From positions 27,495 through 91,494 of the forward strand of contig JACOEH010000017.1 of NCBI GenBank assembly GCA_024998685.1: a stretch of DNA of 64,000 bases. Reading direction: 5' to 3'. The DNA comes from Nitrospira sp. (lineage in GTDB: Bacteria > Nitrospirota > Nitrospiria > Nitrospirales > Nitrospiraceae). Made by a program: the position numbers and the translations under genes. The notes beneath the pieces are model-generated. The model saw only the letters and a program-made list of their open reading frames with translations. It was not told where the DNA came from and searched no databases. Positions 1-9,574 of the stretch are shown here, piece by piece (the stretch's first letter is position 1; the number at the start of each line of letters is the position of its first letter).

Positions 1-1553
1 AAAAGCCGGCCTTGGCGCTTCGTTACGATGGTCTGGCGAGAGATCTCGCGAAGGTGGCGGTCTTGGCGCTGTCGGTCACGGCGCTCATCGGCAGCGTGAT
101 GCTGACGATGTTCATCACGCTGTACCCCAGTTTTATGACGTATATGGGCGGGACGTTCAAGGGCTTCATGCCGGTCTACGCCGCCGTGTTCCTCGGGGAG
201 ACGCTGCTGCTGATCGTCTATTACTACGGTTGGAATCGGATGACGGACCGGGGCATGAAGTGGATCCACGCCGCGATCGGCATCCTAACGAACATTGTGG
301 GGACCCTGCTATTGGTGATGGTGAATGCCTGGTCGGCCTTCATGATGGCACCTGCCGGAGTGGATGCGCAGGGGCGGTTCTTGGGAAATGCCTGGCATCT
401 GCTGCACTCTGCGCTCTGGAACCCTCTGAACGTCCATCGATTCCTGGCTGACATTATGTCCGGCGGGGCGGTGGTGCTGGCCTATGCCTGTTATCGGTTT
501 TTTACCAGCAAGACCGACGAGGAGCGAGCCTATTTCGATTGGGTCGGGTATGTCTTTCTGTTTGTCACCGTCTGCGCGCTCATACCCATGCCCATTGCCG
601 GCTACTGGCTGATGAAGTCAGTGTTTGTGTTTCGCCAAACCATGGGTGTGACCATGATGGGTGGACTGCTCACGTGGCTGTTCGTGGTTCAGGCTCTCCT
701 CATCGGTGTCCTGTTCTTGGGAATCAACTACTATCTCTGGCAAAGTATGGCACGGATCAACGGGGGCGAGCGCTATCAGCCGTATTATCAATTTCTGCTG
801 GGTGTATTGATGTTGGCCCTCTTTATTTGGCTGACACCGCACACCTTGTTGATGTCTGGGAGCGAAGTGAAAGCAATGGGAGGCGCCCAGCATCCCGTCG
901 TCGGCAATTACGGAGTCATGTCGGCCAAAAATGGTGCCGTCAACATCCTGATCCTCGTCACTGCCCTCAGCTTTTTGTACTATCGCCGAGCGAATCGAAC
1001 CATGACCATTTCATGGGTCAGGACTGGAAACATGCTCATCACGGTCCTGTACGTGGTCGGCGCTTTGAACGTCATCTGGTTGTCGGTCTATGGGTTCTAC
1101 TTGCCGGCGAAAATACGCGTCGGTCTTTCATTCCCACAAGCGTTCACGACCTTGACGGTGATTGTGGCCGGCATCATCATCAACCGCTTGATGCTGAGAA
1201 GATCGACGGTTCGCGGTGCGATTCAATGGGGGAAAATTCCGGTGCGCGGCATGGTCGGATTGTTCGGGTTAGCGGCATCCTTTAGTTGGGTGATGGGGTT
1301 GATGGGGTACATTCGTTCGTCGGGACGCTTGTCTTGGCATGTCAGTGAAGTAATGGCCGACGTCTCACCATGGGCCTTCACTCCAGACCTCCAATTTGCC
1401 ACGAAAATGGTGACGCTGAACATGGTGGTATTCTGGACGGCGGTGTTTGCTTTGTTCTGGATGTGCCAGCGCGGACAGCAACCGGTGATGGATGAAGAAT
1501 TTCGAGAGAAGCAGGTTCCACTGCTTGCACCGGTTCCGTCTCAAGAAACATAG
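1..1553 (+). CDS. Cytochrome bd-like oxidase subunit I family protein (5' end cut by window edge)
   Basis: Long multi-TM ORF; paralogous to ORF 5147-7069 (shared ...SPAGVD/MAPAGVD.QGR.LGN.WH..H.ALWNPLN.HR... and PIPIAGYWLM blocks). Reading frame is open to base 1 and the KPALALRYDGLARD start aligns to internal KDKALAKRYDQLAYD of the paralog, so the true start is upstream. Confidence 0.85.
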   Translation, partial: KPALALRYDGLARDLAKVAVLALSVTALIGSVMLTMFITLYPSFMTYMGGTFKGFMPVYAAVFLGETLLLIVYYYGWNRMTDRGMKWIHAAIGILTNIVGTLLLVMVNAWSAFMMAPAGVDAQGRFLGNAWHLLHSALWNPLNVHRFLADIMSGGAVVLAYACYRFFTSKTDEERAYFDWVGYVFLFVTVCALIPMPIAGYWLMKSVFVFRQTMGVTMMGGLLTWLFVVQALLIGVLFLGINYYLWQSMARINGGERYQPYYQFLLGVLMLALFIWLTPHTLLMSGSEVKAMGGAQHPVVGNYGVMSAKNGAVNILILVTALSFLYYRRANRTMTISWVRTGNMLITVLYVVGALNVIWLSVYGFYLPAKIRVGLSFPQAFTTLTVIVAGIIINRLMLRRSTVRGAIQWGKIPVRGMVGLFGLAASFSWVMGLMGYIRSSGRLSWHVSEVMADVSPWAFTPDLQFATKMVTLNMVVFWTAVFALFWMCQRGQQPVMDEEFREKQVPLLAPVPSQET

Positions 1554-1560
1554 AAAGGGA

Positions 1561-2223
1561 ATGAAGGATATGAGGTGTCGGGTTCTTCGTTGTGCGGCAG
1601 TTGTTCTCAGCCTGCCGATGAGTATTGTTATGTGGCAGCCATCCGTGTTTGCCCAAGGGCAACCGTTAGTCCTGGAGGATTTTCAAGCGAAGGAAGCGGA
1701 TGGGTTTCCTTCTCTGTGGGATCATGAGAATCAACGAAGCCAATCAAAAGGCCGGGAAGCTTATAAGGTGCGGTCCGAGAACGGAGCAAACTTTTTGTCC
1801 GCGATGGATGCAGGCCAGCGGATTAAAAAGAAGAAGATCGACTGGGATCCCAAGGCCTATCCCATCCTGACATGGCGGTGGCGCCTGAATAAGGCGGTAC
1901 CGGGAACGGAGCCTCTCGCCGCCGTCTATGCCTCGCTCGACACCGATCTCCTGTTTATTCCGGTTTTTACGAAATATGTGTGGAGCGGGTCGAAACCGGA
2001 GGGGACCGTGACGGAAGGCGGCATGTTCAGCGGCTCCGAGATCGTCGTGCAGACTGGGACAAAGGAGGTCGGACAGTGGTTTGAGGAACGGGTGAATGTG
2101 TACGAAGACTTCAAGCGAATTCATCAGCATGAGCCGGCGGAGAAGGCATGGGGAATCTCCATTATCGCGGCACCTGGTGTTGAGATCGATTTTGGTCCGC
2201 TGATTGCGACTCCCCTCAAGTAG
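1561..2223 (+). CDS. DUF3047-like exported protein
   Basis: ORF with N-terminal signal peptide; LTWRWRLNKAVPGTEPLAAVYASLDTDLLFIPVFTKYVW pattern resembles DUF3047. Confidence 0.65.
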   Translation: MKDMRCRVLRCAAVVLSLPMSIVMWQPSVFAQGQPLVLEDFQAKEADGFPSLWDHENQRSQSKGREAYKVRSENGANFLSAMDAGQRIKKKKIDWDPKAYPILTWRWRLNKAVPGTEPLAAVYASLDTDLLFIPVFTKYVWSGSKPEGTVTEGGMFSGSEIVVQTGTKEVGQWFEERVNVYEDFKRIHQHEPAEKAWGISIIAAPGVEIDFGPLIATPLK

Positions 2224-2275
2224 GGATGTGTCTTGCCCCGCTCTGCATATGAAACTCTGCCTCTGAAAGATCAAT

Positions 2276-2641
2276 GTGGTGGCAAGAGAAAAGGCATTTG
2301 ACATCGCACTAGGGATAACCGTGATGGGTACGGTCGGTACTCTGATCGGGATGACCATGGGTGGTGGGCTAATGCCGGTCGCCATCCTGGCGGGGATTAT
2401 TCTTGGCATCGTCATCGGCTTTCTCGGTGGACGTCGATTTCTCATCAGTATCCTGATCGGGGCGGCGCTGGGAGGCATGCTGGCCTGGATGCTGGCAGAT
2501 GTTGATTGGATCTGGGTCGGCGCAGGTGCGGGAGCCGCCATGGGTGGATTCCTTGGCGTCCAAATATCAATGTTGCTCGATGTGCGTGCCGCCAAGAAGG
2601 CGGCATCGGAAAAGGGTGAGACATCGGCATCCTATCGGTAA
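2276..2641 (+). CDS. Small glycine-rich membrane protein, unknown function
   Basis: ORF of 121 aa with several Gly-rich hydrophobic segments, co-directional with neighbours. Confidence 0.6.
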   Translation: MVAREKAFDIALGITVMGTVGTLIGMTMGGGLMPVAILAGIILGIVIGFLGGRRFLISILIGAALGGMLAWMLADVDWIWVGAGAGAAMGGFLGVQISMLLDVRAAKKAASEKGETSASYR

Positions 2642-2644
2642 TTC

Positions 2645-3583
2645 GTGCGGGTTGTAGAGGTGTCCGTGGAAAACAAGGGCGTTTTAGTCGGATCCATCGT
2701 TTTTGTGTTTGCATCGTTTTTTCTCATGATCGGCCTGCTGGCTTATGAGTCTTATAAAGCAAAGCAAATGAAACAGCTGGCCGTATCAGTGAAGTCGGAA
2801 GCTCGACCGACGGTGAGCAGTCTGTCCGTTCACGATTTCTCGATGTATAAGACAAAAATCGGAGATGAGGGTCGGGAAATGGTGCAGATCCCCGAAGGCC
2901 CTTTTACGATGGGAAGCAATGAAGGGGATCCGGATGAGGCTCCTGAGCATCAAGTGTATCTTAAGGGATTCTATCTCGACCAAAAAGAAGTCACCCAAGA
3001 GGAATATATGCGGTTCGCGAAGATGACCAAGCGCGCTATGCCGCGAATCGAGGTGTTTGACGACGATCAGTCAAAAGTTTTGAAGCCGGAATTGGCTGCC
3101 ATGAGTGTTTCCTGGGACGAGGCGACCGCCTACTGCAAGTGGGCTGGCAAGCGACTTCCGACGGAAGCGGAATGGGAGAAGGCCGGTCGTGGCGAAAGCA
3201 AAAAAAAATATCCGTGGGGGAACGAATTCGTCACCAACGCCGCCAATGTGGATGGCAGTGAGGATGGGTATAAATATCTCGCTCCCCCAGGATCCTTCGA
3301 TGCAGGACGGAGTCCCTACGGCCTGTATGACATGACGGGGAACGTAGCGGAATGGGTGGAGGATTCATACAGCGAACACTACTACCAGAAATCACCGTTT
3401 CGTGATCCCAAGGGGCCGGAGAACGCGGACCTCAAAGTTGTGCGCGGCGGCTCATGGCGGGAAACCGAACACAATGCGAGACTGTCAAAGCGATTTACGG
3501 CCAAACATTGGCGGGCGGATGTGACGATCGGCATTCGTTGCGCGAGCGATCTGGATCAAGCCGGAAGTAGTCCTGCGTCATAA
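2645..3583 (+). CDS. SUMF1/formylglycine-generating-enzyme-like protein, membrane anchored
   Basis: N-terminal TM; motifs PFTMGSNEGDPDEAPEHQVYLKGFYLDQKEVT, GKRLPTEAEWEKAGR, YGLYDMTGNVAEWVEDSY, VVRGGSW. Confidence 0.9.
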   Translation: MRVVEVSVENKGVLVGSIVFVFASFFLMIGLLAYESYKAKQMKQLAVSVKSEARPTVSSLSVHDFSMYKTKIGDEGREMVQIPEGPFTMGSNEGDPDEAPEHQVYLKGFYLDQKEVTQEEYMRFAKMTKRAMPRIEVFDDDQSKVLKPELAAMSVSWDEATAYCKWAGKRLPTEAEWEKAGRGESKKKYPWGNEFVTNAANVDGSEDGYKYLAPPGSFDAGRSPYGLYDMTGNVAEWVEDSYSEHYYQKSPFRDPKGPENADLKVVRGGSWRETEHNARLSKRFTAKHWRADVTIGIRCASDLDQAGSSPAS

Positions 3584-3589
3584 GCTGGT

Positions 3590-4489
3590 ATGCTGGAAAC
3601 CAAGTTCAAGGTGGTTTTCTTGCTTGTCGTGTTGGCCTGTGCCGCTATGCCCATCGTTGCTATTTTACGAGGGACTACCCTCACGCCATATGAAGAGCCG
3701 GTGTCAGGAGCCGGTTCTGATGTTGAACCGACATCAGAGACCGCTTCTGGAGAGGAGCCTATTCAGGATGAGATGGTGACGATTCCGGCGGGGCCGTTCA
3801 TTCGTGGAACTGAGGGCGGAGGGTTCGATGAGCAACCACAGAGAACCATCTACTTGGATGCGTTTTCTATCGATCGGTATGAAGTGACGAATCATCACTA
3901 TCAGCAGTTCGTCCTGGCGACCGGCCATCGGAAGCCAGGATTACCTGCGCGTTACGCCAAGAGCGGTGGAAAGACGAAAGGAACAAATCAGCCGGTCGTC
4001 TATGTGTCGTGGGATGATGCGACGGAGTATTGCCGCTGGAAGGGGAAGCGACTTCCGACGGAAGCGGAATGGGAAAAGGCGATGCGGGGTAGTGACGGAA
4101 GGCTCTGGCCATGGGGGAACAAAGAACAGGCCAATGGCGCCAACTGGGCCCGAGTGCAGGATGGGTATGAGGTATCGGCCTCTGTGGGAAGTTTTCAGGC
4201 TGACAAAAGCCCTTATGGAGTGATGGACGGAGCGGGCAACGTCATCGAGTGGGTAAACGATTGGTATGATGAAACATACTACAAGAGTTCGTCTGAACAG
4301 AACCCACCGAGTCCTGAGTATGGTACCTATCGAGTGCTTCGTGGCGGAGGTTATACGACGACCGGAGGAGATATTCGAATCACTAGTCGAAGCAAGATGA
4401 TGCCGGATTTTCGAGATGAGACCATCGGGTTTCGCTGTGCAGTTTCGGAGACCGGAATGAATGAAGAGGGAAAGAAGAAAACGGGATGA
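3590..4489 (+). CDS. SUMF1/formylglycine-generating-enzyme-like protein, second tandem paralog
   Basis: N-terminal TM; motifs PFIRGTEGGGFDEQPQRTIYLDAFSIDRYEVT, GKRLPTEAEWEKAMRG, YGVMDGAGNVIEWVNDWY, VLRGGGY. Confidence 0.9.
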   Translation: MLETKFKVVFLLVVLACAAMPIVAILRGTTLTPYEEPVSGAGSDVEPTSETASGEEPIQDEMVTIPAGPFIRGTEGGGFDEQPQRTIYLDAFSIDRYEVTNHHYQQFVLATGHRKPGLPARYAKSGGKTKGTNQPVVYVSWDDATEYCRWKGKRLPTEAEWEKAMRGSDGRLWPWGNKEQANGANWARVQDGYEVSASVGSFQADKSPYGVMDGAGNVIEWVNDWYDETYYKSSSEQNPPSPEYGTYRVLRGGGYTTTGGDIRITSRSKMMPDFRDETIGFRCAVSETGMNEEGKKKTG

Positions 4490-4491
4490 GT

Positions 4492-4596
4492 TTACAGAAA
4501 ATCAAAGTAGTAGAGAATCAAAAACACGGCCAAAATGATATTGACAACCATTCCGGCCAAAACTATAATGTCAAACACTTTTGAGTTTTTTGTCAC
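4492..4596 (-). CDS. Putative 34-aa single-TM microprotein
   Basis: Minus-strand GTG ORF: MTKNSKVFDIIVLAGMVVNIILAVFLILYYFDFL, preceded by AGGAGAAccc (RBS-like). Absent from the supplied ORF track (below length cutoff). Confidence 0.5.
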   Translation of the reverse strand: MTKNSKVFDIIVLAGMVVNIILAVFLILYYFDFL

Positions 4597-4728
4597 GGGT
4601 TCTCCTATTTGATTAGCCCGCAAGCGACAAAATTTGATAACACAGGATGGGATGTCTGTCAAGAAACTGTATTTTTTGGATGTCTCATGATTCTATATTC
4701 TATTTCTTGAAACAGGAGTAATGGGACG

Positions 4729-4851
4729 ATGGCAACGGCTACACCTGACAGCGAAATAAAGATAAAAATCGGCAAGATGATTTTTTACATCACCTGTGCC
4801 GTCGGACTATGGTTTTTCTACTGGTTTGCTGGAATCCAATGTCCCTGCTGA
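4729..4851 (+). CDS. Putative 40-aa single-TM microprotein with C-terminal CPC
   Basis: ATG ORF: MATATPDSEIKIKIGKMIFYITCAVGLWFFYWFAGIQCPC; upstream AGGAG. Not in ORF track. Confidence 0.5.
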   Translation: MATATPDSEIKIKIGKMIFYITCAVGLWFFYWFAGIQCPC

Positions 4852-4934
4852 GATCGTGAATCTCGCCTAAACCACAGGGCTCTGGTTCGCAGTTCAATCA
4901 ACAGATGGCCAGGTAAGCAGAGGAGAAGAGCGAA

Positions 4935-5066
4935 ATGAGTGCGTTGAATAATCCTGTCATTGCAGTGATTGTCTCTCTTGTTATTGCTGTCGGCTATTTT
5001 ACGTTTGTTGACCATTATTTAATGGATATGCAGGGGCTCGACTACTGGTACCTGTTCCGCAAGTAA
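4935..5066 (+). CDS. Putative 43-aa single-TM microprotein directly upstream of bd-like oxidase
   Basis: ATG ORF: MSALNNPVIAVIVSLVIAVGYFTFVDHYLMDMQGLDYWYLFRK; upstream AGGAGAAGAGCGAA RBS. Not in ORF track. Confidence 0.6.
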   Translation: MSALNNPVIAVIVSLVIAVGYFTFVDHYLMDMQGLDYWYLFRK

Positions 5067-5146
5067 GTCTGCGAGGTGGAGGGTAGTAGTCGGGTCATCT
5101 GGTCAGGTTGTAACTTTTAACGGAAGCGTATCTAGGGAGGTATTCC

Positions 5147-7069
5147 ATGGCTCCATTAACGGGCAAGCGCGTGTTTTCGATCATGGCGCTCTGCATGATG
5201 GTCGGCCTCCTTCTGCTCCCAATCGTCATAGCTCTACCTTCGCCGGCTATCGGTGAAGAGGCTCCTGCTGGCGATACGGCGAAGAAGGATGGAGATAAAG
5301 TTGAGAAAGGCCGGGATGTTTATTACAAGACGGAGGGTATCGTAGTCGGCGCTCCCGCTCCTAAGACCACGGATGGCCCCAAGGACTATCCACGATACAA
5401 CTTCGAAAGTCGTGTCTTGATCTGGTTTGCCAACCAACAGCATCTTTATTATGGCAGCTTCGTGTTGGCGGTCCCGATTTTCTGCATGATCATTGAATTT
5501 ATGGGCGTCGTGACCAAGGACAAGGCGCTTGCTAAGCGTTACGATCAACTGGCCTATGATTTTATTAAGATCAGTCTCACGGCCTACTCCCTCACGGCCA
5601 TTCTTGGTGGCATTCTGATATTTACGTTTCTGACTCTGTACCCGGCGTTCTTCGGGTATCTATCCAGCATATTCCGTCCAGTCATGCACATCTATGCGTT
5701 GATGTTTGTGGCTGAGAGCGGAACTCTCTATATCTATTATTATGGCTGGGACAAGATGAAGGAAGGTTTTCTGAAATGGATTCATCTGAGTATGTCGGTG
5801 GTCTTGAATATCATCGGCACGCTGCTTATGTTCCTGGCGAATTCTTGGATTGGATTCATGATGTCGCCAGCCGGTGTCGATGAGCAGGGTCGATACCTTG
5901 GAAATATCTGGCATGTGATCCATACCGCTTTGTGGAACCCGCTCAATCTTCATCGCATCCTGGGGAATATGGCGTTTGGCGGTGGAGTGGTCGCCGCTTA
6001 CGCCGCGTATAAGTTCCTGGCAGCGAAGACCGATGAAGACCGCGCACACTACGATTGGATGGGTTACATCGCAATGGCGCTTGGCGTGGCCTTCTTGATT
6101 CCGCTCCCTTTTGCCGGCTATTGGCTCATGCGTGAAGTGTATGCATACCGCCAGCAGATGGGGATCACGTTGATGGGCGGATTGCTGGCCTGGCTATTTA
6201 TTATTCAGGCTACGATGATCGGAATTCTTTTCTTAAGCTCCAACTACTACCTCTGGCAGGCAATGGGCCGCATGCGTGGTGCGGAGAAGTATCAACGATA
6301 TATTAAGTATCTCGTGTTTCTGCTCATCTGCGGATTTTTGGTTTTTATTACACCGCACACCATGGTTATGACACCGGCTGAATTGAAGGCCATGGGAGGA
6401 CAGCAGCATCCGGTGCTGGGTAACTTTGGAGTTATGTCCGCCAAGAATGGCGGCATCAATGTGATGATTACGACCACAGTGTTGAGCTTCATCTGGTACA
6501 TGCGAGGCAATAAAGTCTCGACGGTATCATGGGCGAAGTTCGGAAACATCTTCATGGGCGTATTCTTCGCCTGCGCGTACATCAACATCATCTGGCTCGC
6601 AATTTACGGGTATTATATTCCGGCGAACGTGCGGGTCGGTTTGTCTGTCCCGCAAGTGGCGACGACTTTGTCATGTCTCTTCTTTATGTTCGCGCTGAAC
6701 AGTGTGATGATGAGAGGGGCAAAGCAAATGGGGCCGATTGAGTGGGGCAAGATTTCCGTCCGCTCACAGTATGCCCTCATCATGTTGGCGACCGCGTTCA
6801 CCTGGATGATGGCATTAATGGGCTATATCCGCTCTTCCGTTCGCCTGTTCTGGCACGTTAATGAAATCATGCGGGATAACTCCCCTTGGGCCTATACTCA
6901 TACGGTGGGATTCGCCGCTAACATGATTTCTTTCAATGTGCTGTTTTTCTGGATCAGTATCCTTTTCGTCTTCTGGATGGGCAGCTTGTCGGCGAAAAAG
7001 GTTCCGGTCGAGGCAAAGGCAGGTATTCCGGGTGGTGTCCCGCAACCGGCTCCCGCTGCTGGTCGCTAA
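5147..7069 (+). CDS. Cytochrome bd-like oxidase subunit I family protein, full length
   Basis: 640-aa polytopic protein with signal/TM N-terminus, paralog of the 1-1553 ORF; RBS GGGAGG upstream. Confidence 0.85.
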   Translation: MAPLTGKRVFSIMALCMMVGLLLLPIVIALPSPAIGEEAPAGDTAKKDGDKVEKGRDVYYKTEGIVVGAPAPKTTDGPKDYPRYNFESRVLIWFANQQHLYYGSFVLAVPIFCMIIEFMGVVTKDKALAKRYDQLAYDFIKISLTAYSLTAILGGILIFTFLTLYPAFFGYLSSIFRPVMHIYALMFVAESGTLYIYYYGWDKMKEGFLKWIHLSMSVVLNIIGTLLMFLANSWIGFMMSPAGVDEQGRYLGNIWHVIHTALWNPLNLHRILGNMAFGGGVVAAYAAYKFLAAKTDEDRAHYDWMGYIAMALGVAFLIPLPFAGYWLMREVYAYRQQMGITLMGGLLAWLFIIQATMIGILFLSSNYYLWQAMGRMRGAEKYQRYIKYLVFLLICGFLVFITPHTMVMTPAELKAMGGQQHPVLGNFGVMSAKNGGINVMITTTVLSFIWYMRGNKVSTVSWAKFGNIFMGVFFACAYINIIWLAIYGYYIPANVRVGLSVPQVATTLSCLFFMFALNSVMMRGAKQMGPIEWGKISVRSQYALIMLATAFTWMMALMGYIRSSVRLFWHVNEIMRDNSPWAYTHTVGFAANMISFNVLFFWISILFVFWMGSLSAKKVPVEAKAGIPGGVPQPAPAAGR

Positions 7070-7097
7070 TTAATGTTTATTAAAGTTTGCTCAAATG

Positions 7098-7121
7098 GCG
7101 AGGGAAGTTCTCTTCCCTCGC
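7098..7121 (+). other. Intercistronic hairpin GCGAGGGAAG-ttct-CTTCCCTCGC
   Basis: Perfect 10-bp inverted repeat, 4-nt loop, no T tract, between the bd-like gene and the downstream cytochrome c gene. Confidence 0.7.
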
Positions 7122-7144
7122 TGTAGCTGTAGGAGGTCAGGACC

Positions 7145-8452
7145 TTGGGTAACTTGATTGCTGAAACGCTCTCGTCAAGTTGGATGGCTTTGGCCATCCT
7201 TGCAGGTCTGATGGTCTATTTTCAGGTGTCTATCAGCGATCCTGCTGCAAAAAAGCGCGCGGTGTTCAAGACATTCATCGGGATTGTTTCTTGCTTCTTT
7301 TTGTTCATGGCAATCGTCAATTACAAAACGAATTTTTATGGCGAAAGCCGTTTGCTGCCGGTGTCTCTTGTGACGATTACGGTGACGACCTTCGTCATGG
7401 CGTTGTACTTTACCAATCTCAGTGCAATGTTGAAGGTCGGCGGGTTTATGTTTTTCGTGGCCGCATTCCTTTCGGGCTATGGGAACTGGCTTCCGCAGGT
7501 CGAAGGTGGGTTTCCGCCCGTAGAAGAGAAGAAAACGTGGGATTCGATGTCTCCGCAACAGCTGGCTGATGAAGGTGAGAAGATTATCTTTGGAGGTGTC
7601 GGGAAAAACAAGGAACAGGGCGCAATCGGCAAGGGGCAATGTCCCCTCTGCCACGCATTCCATGCGGGCATGCTCGGGGAGCGGGCACCTAACCTATTGG
7701 GACTTCCCACTCGGGGGAAGGAGCGGTTGGATGATCCCAAATACTCCAAAGGTAACCCATCCAAGCGTGAATACGAAGTCAAGGAAGCTTTCGCTGGCTC
7801 TGGAACTGCAGAAAACTCACAAGAGTACATTGCGGAATCGCATGCTTGTCCGAGCTGTTATGTGGTTTCAGGGTATGGCGTGAAGGGGACGAATGACAAG
7901 CAAAGTCCGATGCCTGCTATTCATAAACCGCCGATTTCACTCAGTCTTCAAGAGCTTGCAGCTGTAGACACATGGATGTATGTGCGTGAGGGAATAGAGC
8001 CTCCCCCCTTTGAAGAGATCGTAAAGTCATACGAAAAGTTCATCCCGGAAGCCGATCGTCCTAAGATGGCCGAGGATAAGCCCGCAGGAGCTACTTCGTT
8101 GATGGCTGATGGGTCGGAACCGGTCGATCAGATTTTTGCTAAAGCACAGTGCGTGTCATGCCATACGATTCCGGGAATCCCTGGAGCCATGGGTACCATT
8201 GGTCCCAAACTTGAAGAGGGCACAACTGCTGCCCAACGCATAAAGGACCCTACGTATAAGGGCACGGCAAAATCACCTGCCGAATACATTATGGAATCTA
8301 TTGTGGATCCCAGCGCCTATGTTGTAAAGCCTTTCCCGGATAATACGATGCCGAAAGTCTTTGGGCAAAAGTTGAGCGCGGGTGCGTTGAAAAAGATTGT
8401 CGATTATTTGTCGCAGGTGAAGGCCGGAGCGCCGCCACCAAAGATTTCATAG
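7145..8452 (+). CDS. Membrane-anchored c-type cytochrome
   Basis: N-terminal TM segments; heme-binding motifs CPLCH and CVSCH; downstream of bd-like gene. Confidence 0.85.
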   Translation: MGNLIAETLSSSWMALAILAGLMVYFQVSISDPAAKKRAVFKTFIGIVSCFFLFMAIVNYKTNFYGESRLLPVSLVTITVTTFVMALYFTNLSAMLKVGGFMFFVAAFLSGYGNWLPQVEGGFPPVEEKKTWDSMSPQQLADEGEKIIFGGVGKNKEQGAIGKGQCPLCHAFHAGMLGERAPNLLGLPTRGKERLDDPKYSKGNPSKREYEVKEAFAGSGTAENSQEYIAESHACPSCYVVSGYGVKGTNDKQSPMPAIHKPPISLSLQELAAVDTWMYVREGIEPPPFEEIVKSYEKFIPEADRPKMAEDKPAGATSLMADGSEPVDQIFAKAQCVSCHTIPGIPGAMGTIGPKLEEGTTAAQRIKDPTYKGTAKSPAEYIMESIVDPSAYVVKPFPDNTMPKVFGQKLSAGALKKIVDYLSQVKAGAPPPKIS

Positions 8453-8494
8453 CCTCCAGCTGCCTGTTACGCAGAGAGTAAAGGGAGTTTTCCA

Positions 8495-9532
8495 ATGAAA
8501 GCGTTAATGTCTCTCGGTGCACTGATTGGAGTAGCGGGACTTCTCCTGCTTGCAGGGATGATCTTCAATGTCATCCCTTCGAGCACTGTACGTTTAGTCG
8601 AAGGCTATATGCCGATGCAGATGCTTTTTGAGCTTACCTGTTTCGTCGCCGGCTTTGCAGGACTGAGCTATATGATGAGCGCTATGGGCATGCCGCTTTC
8701 TCGTTTTTGGCAGGGAATCGGCTTCTGGGCATTCATACTGCTTTATCTGAAATATCGCGTCTATCCACCGATCCCCTTCAGCGTCCGCGCCATGTATGGC
8801 ACCGTGTCTCTCGTCGCGGTCTTCATGTGGGTTTCGGCTAGTGAGGAAGATTGGAAAAAATTCAAACAGCCCATTATGAACGTACTGGACGCACAGACCG
8901 GGATGAATAAGCTTTTGCGTTACATGTATCTGGTACTTCTTCCAATTCTTATCGGTGGATTCTCTTACAACGCAATGATGCCGAAGTCCGAAGAACCCAT
9001 CGAGTTAAGAACGGTTCACCCGGCACCACCGGCCAGCACAAAGGTCCATGGTAAGACCTATACATTACAGACTTCGCAAAATCCATATCGAGTCAATCCA
9101 GAAGGAAAATACGATCAAGATTTCACGAACGCGAATATCGTCGAGCAAGGTATGGGTCGGTTGATGAAGCCCAATGCCAATCCGTGGGATGACAAAAATC
9201 AAGGCTACCTGAAGTATGTACGTGAAGGCGGAGAGATATTCTTCCAGAATTGTCATTTCTGTCATGGCGATAACCTGAACGGCCGCGGACTACATGCCTT
9301 CGCTTTCAACCCGATACCTGCAAACTTCACCGACCCAGGTACTATTGCCCAGCTGCAAGAAACCTTTATATTTTGGCGCGTTTCCAAGGGTGGTATTGGG
9401 TTGCCCAACGAAGGATTTCCATGGGCCTCAGTTATGCCGCCCTGGGAACAACATTTAACGGTTGATGAAATTTGGAAAGTAATTTTGTTCGAATATTGGC
9501 ACACCGGCTACTATCCACGGACCTGGGATTAG
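8495..9532 (+). CDS. Membrane-anchored monoheme c-type cytochrome
   Basis: N-terminal TM segments; CHFCHG heme motif; cytochrome c family C-terminal domain. Confidence 0.85.
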   Translation: MKALMSLGALIGVAGLLLLAGMIFNVIPSSTVRLVEGYMPMQMLFELTCFVAGFAGLSYMMSAMGMPLSRFWQGIGFWAFILLYLKYRVYPPIPFSVRAMYGTVSLVAVFMWVSASEEDWKKFKQPIMNVLDAQTGMNKLLRYMYLVLLPILIGGFSYNAMMPKSEEPIELRTVHPAPPASTKVHGKTYTLQTSQNPYRVNPEGKYDQDFTNANIVEQGMGRLMKPNANPWDDKNQGYLKYVREGGEIFFQNCHFCHGDNLNGRGLHAFAFNPIPANFTDPGTIAQLQETFIFWRVSKGGIGLPNEGFPWASVMPPWEQHLTVDEIWKVILFEYWHTGYYPRTWD

Positions 9533-9574
9533 TCGCCATACTCTTAAGGAATGCCAAACCCGACATAAGAAATA

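Noticed and set aside
539-1285. Plus-strand alternate-frame ORF of 248 aa
   Set aside because: Out of frame inside the bd-like oxidase gene, Cys/His/Arg-rich shadow translation.
7850-7862. Third heme-c site (CPSCY) in the 7145-8452 cytochrome
   Set aside because: Lacks the required histidine of CxxCH, so not counted as a heme site.
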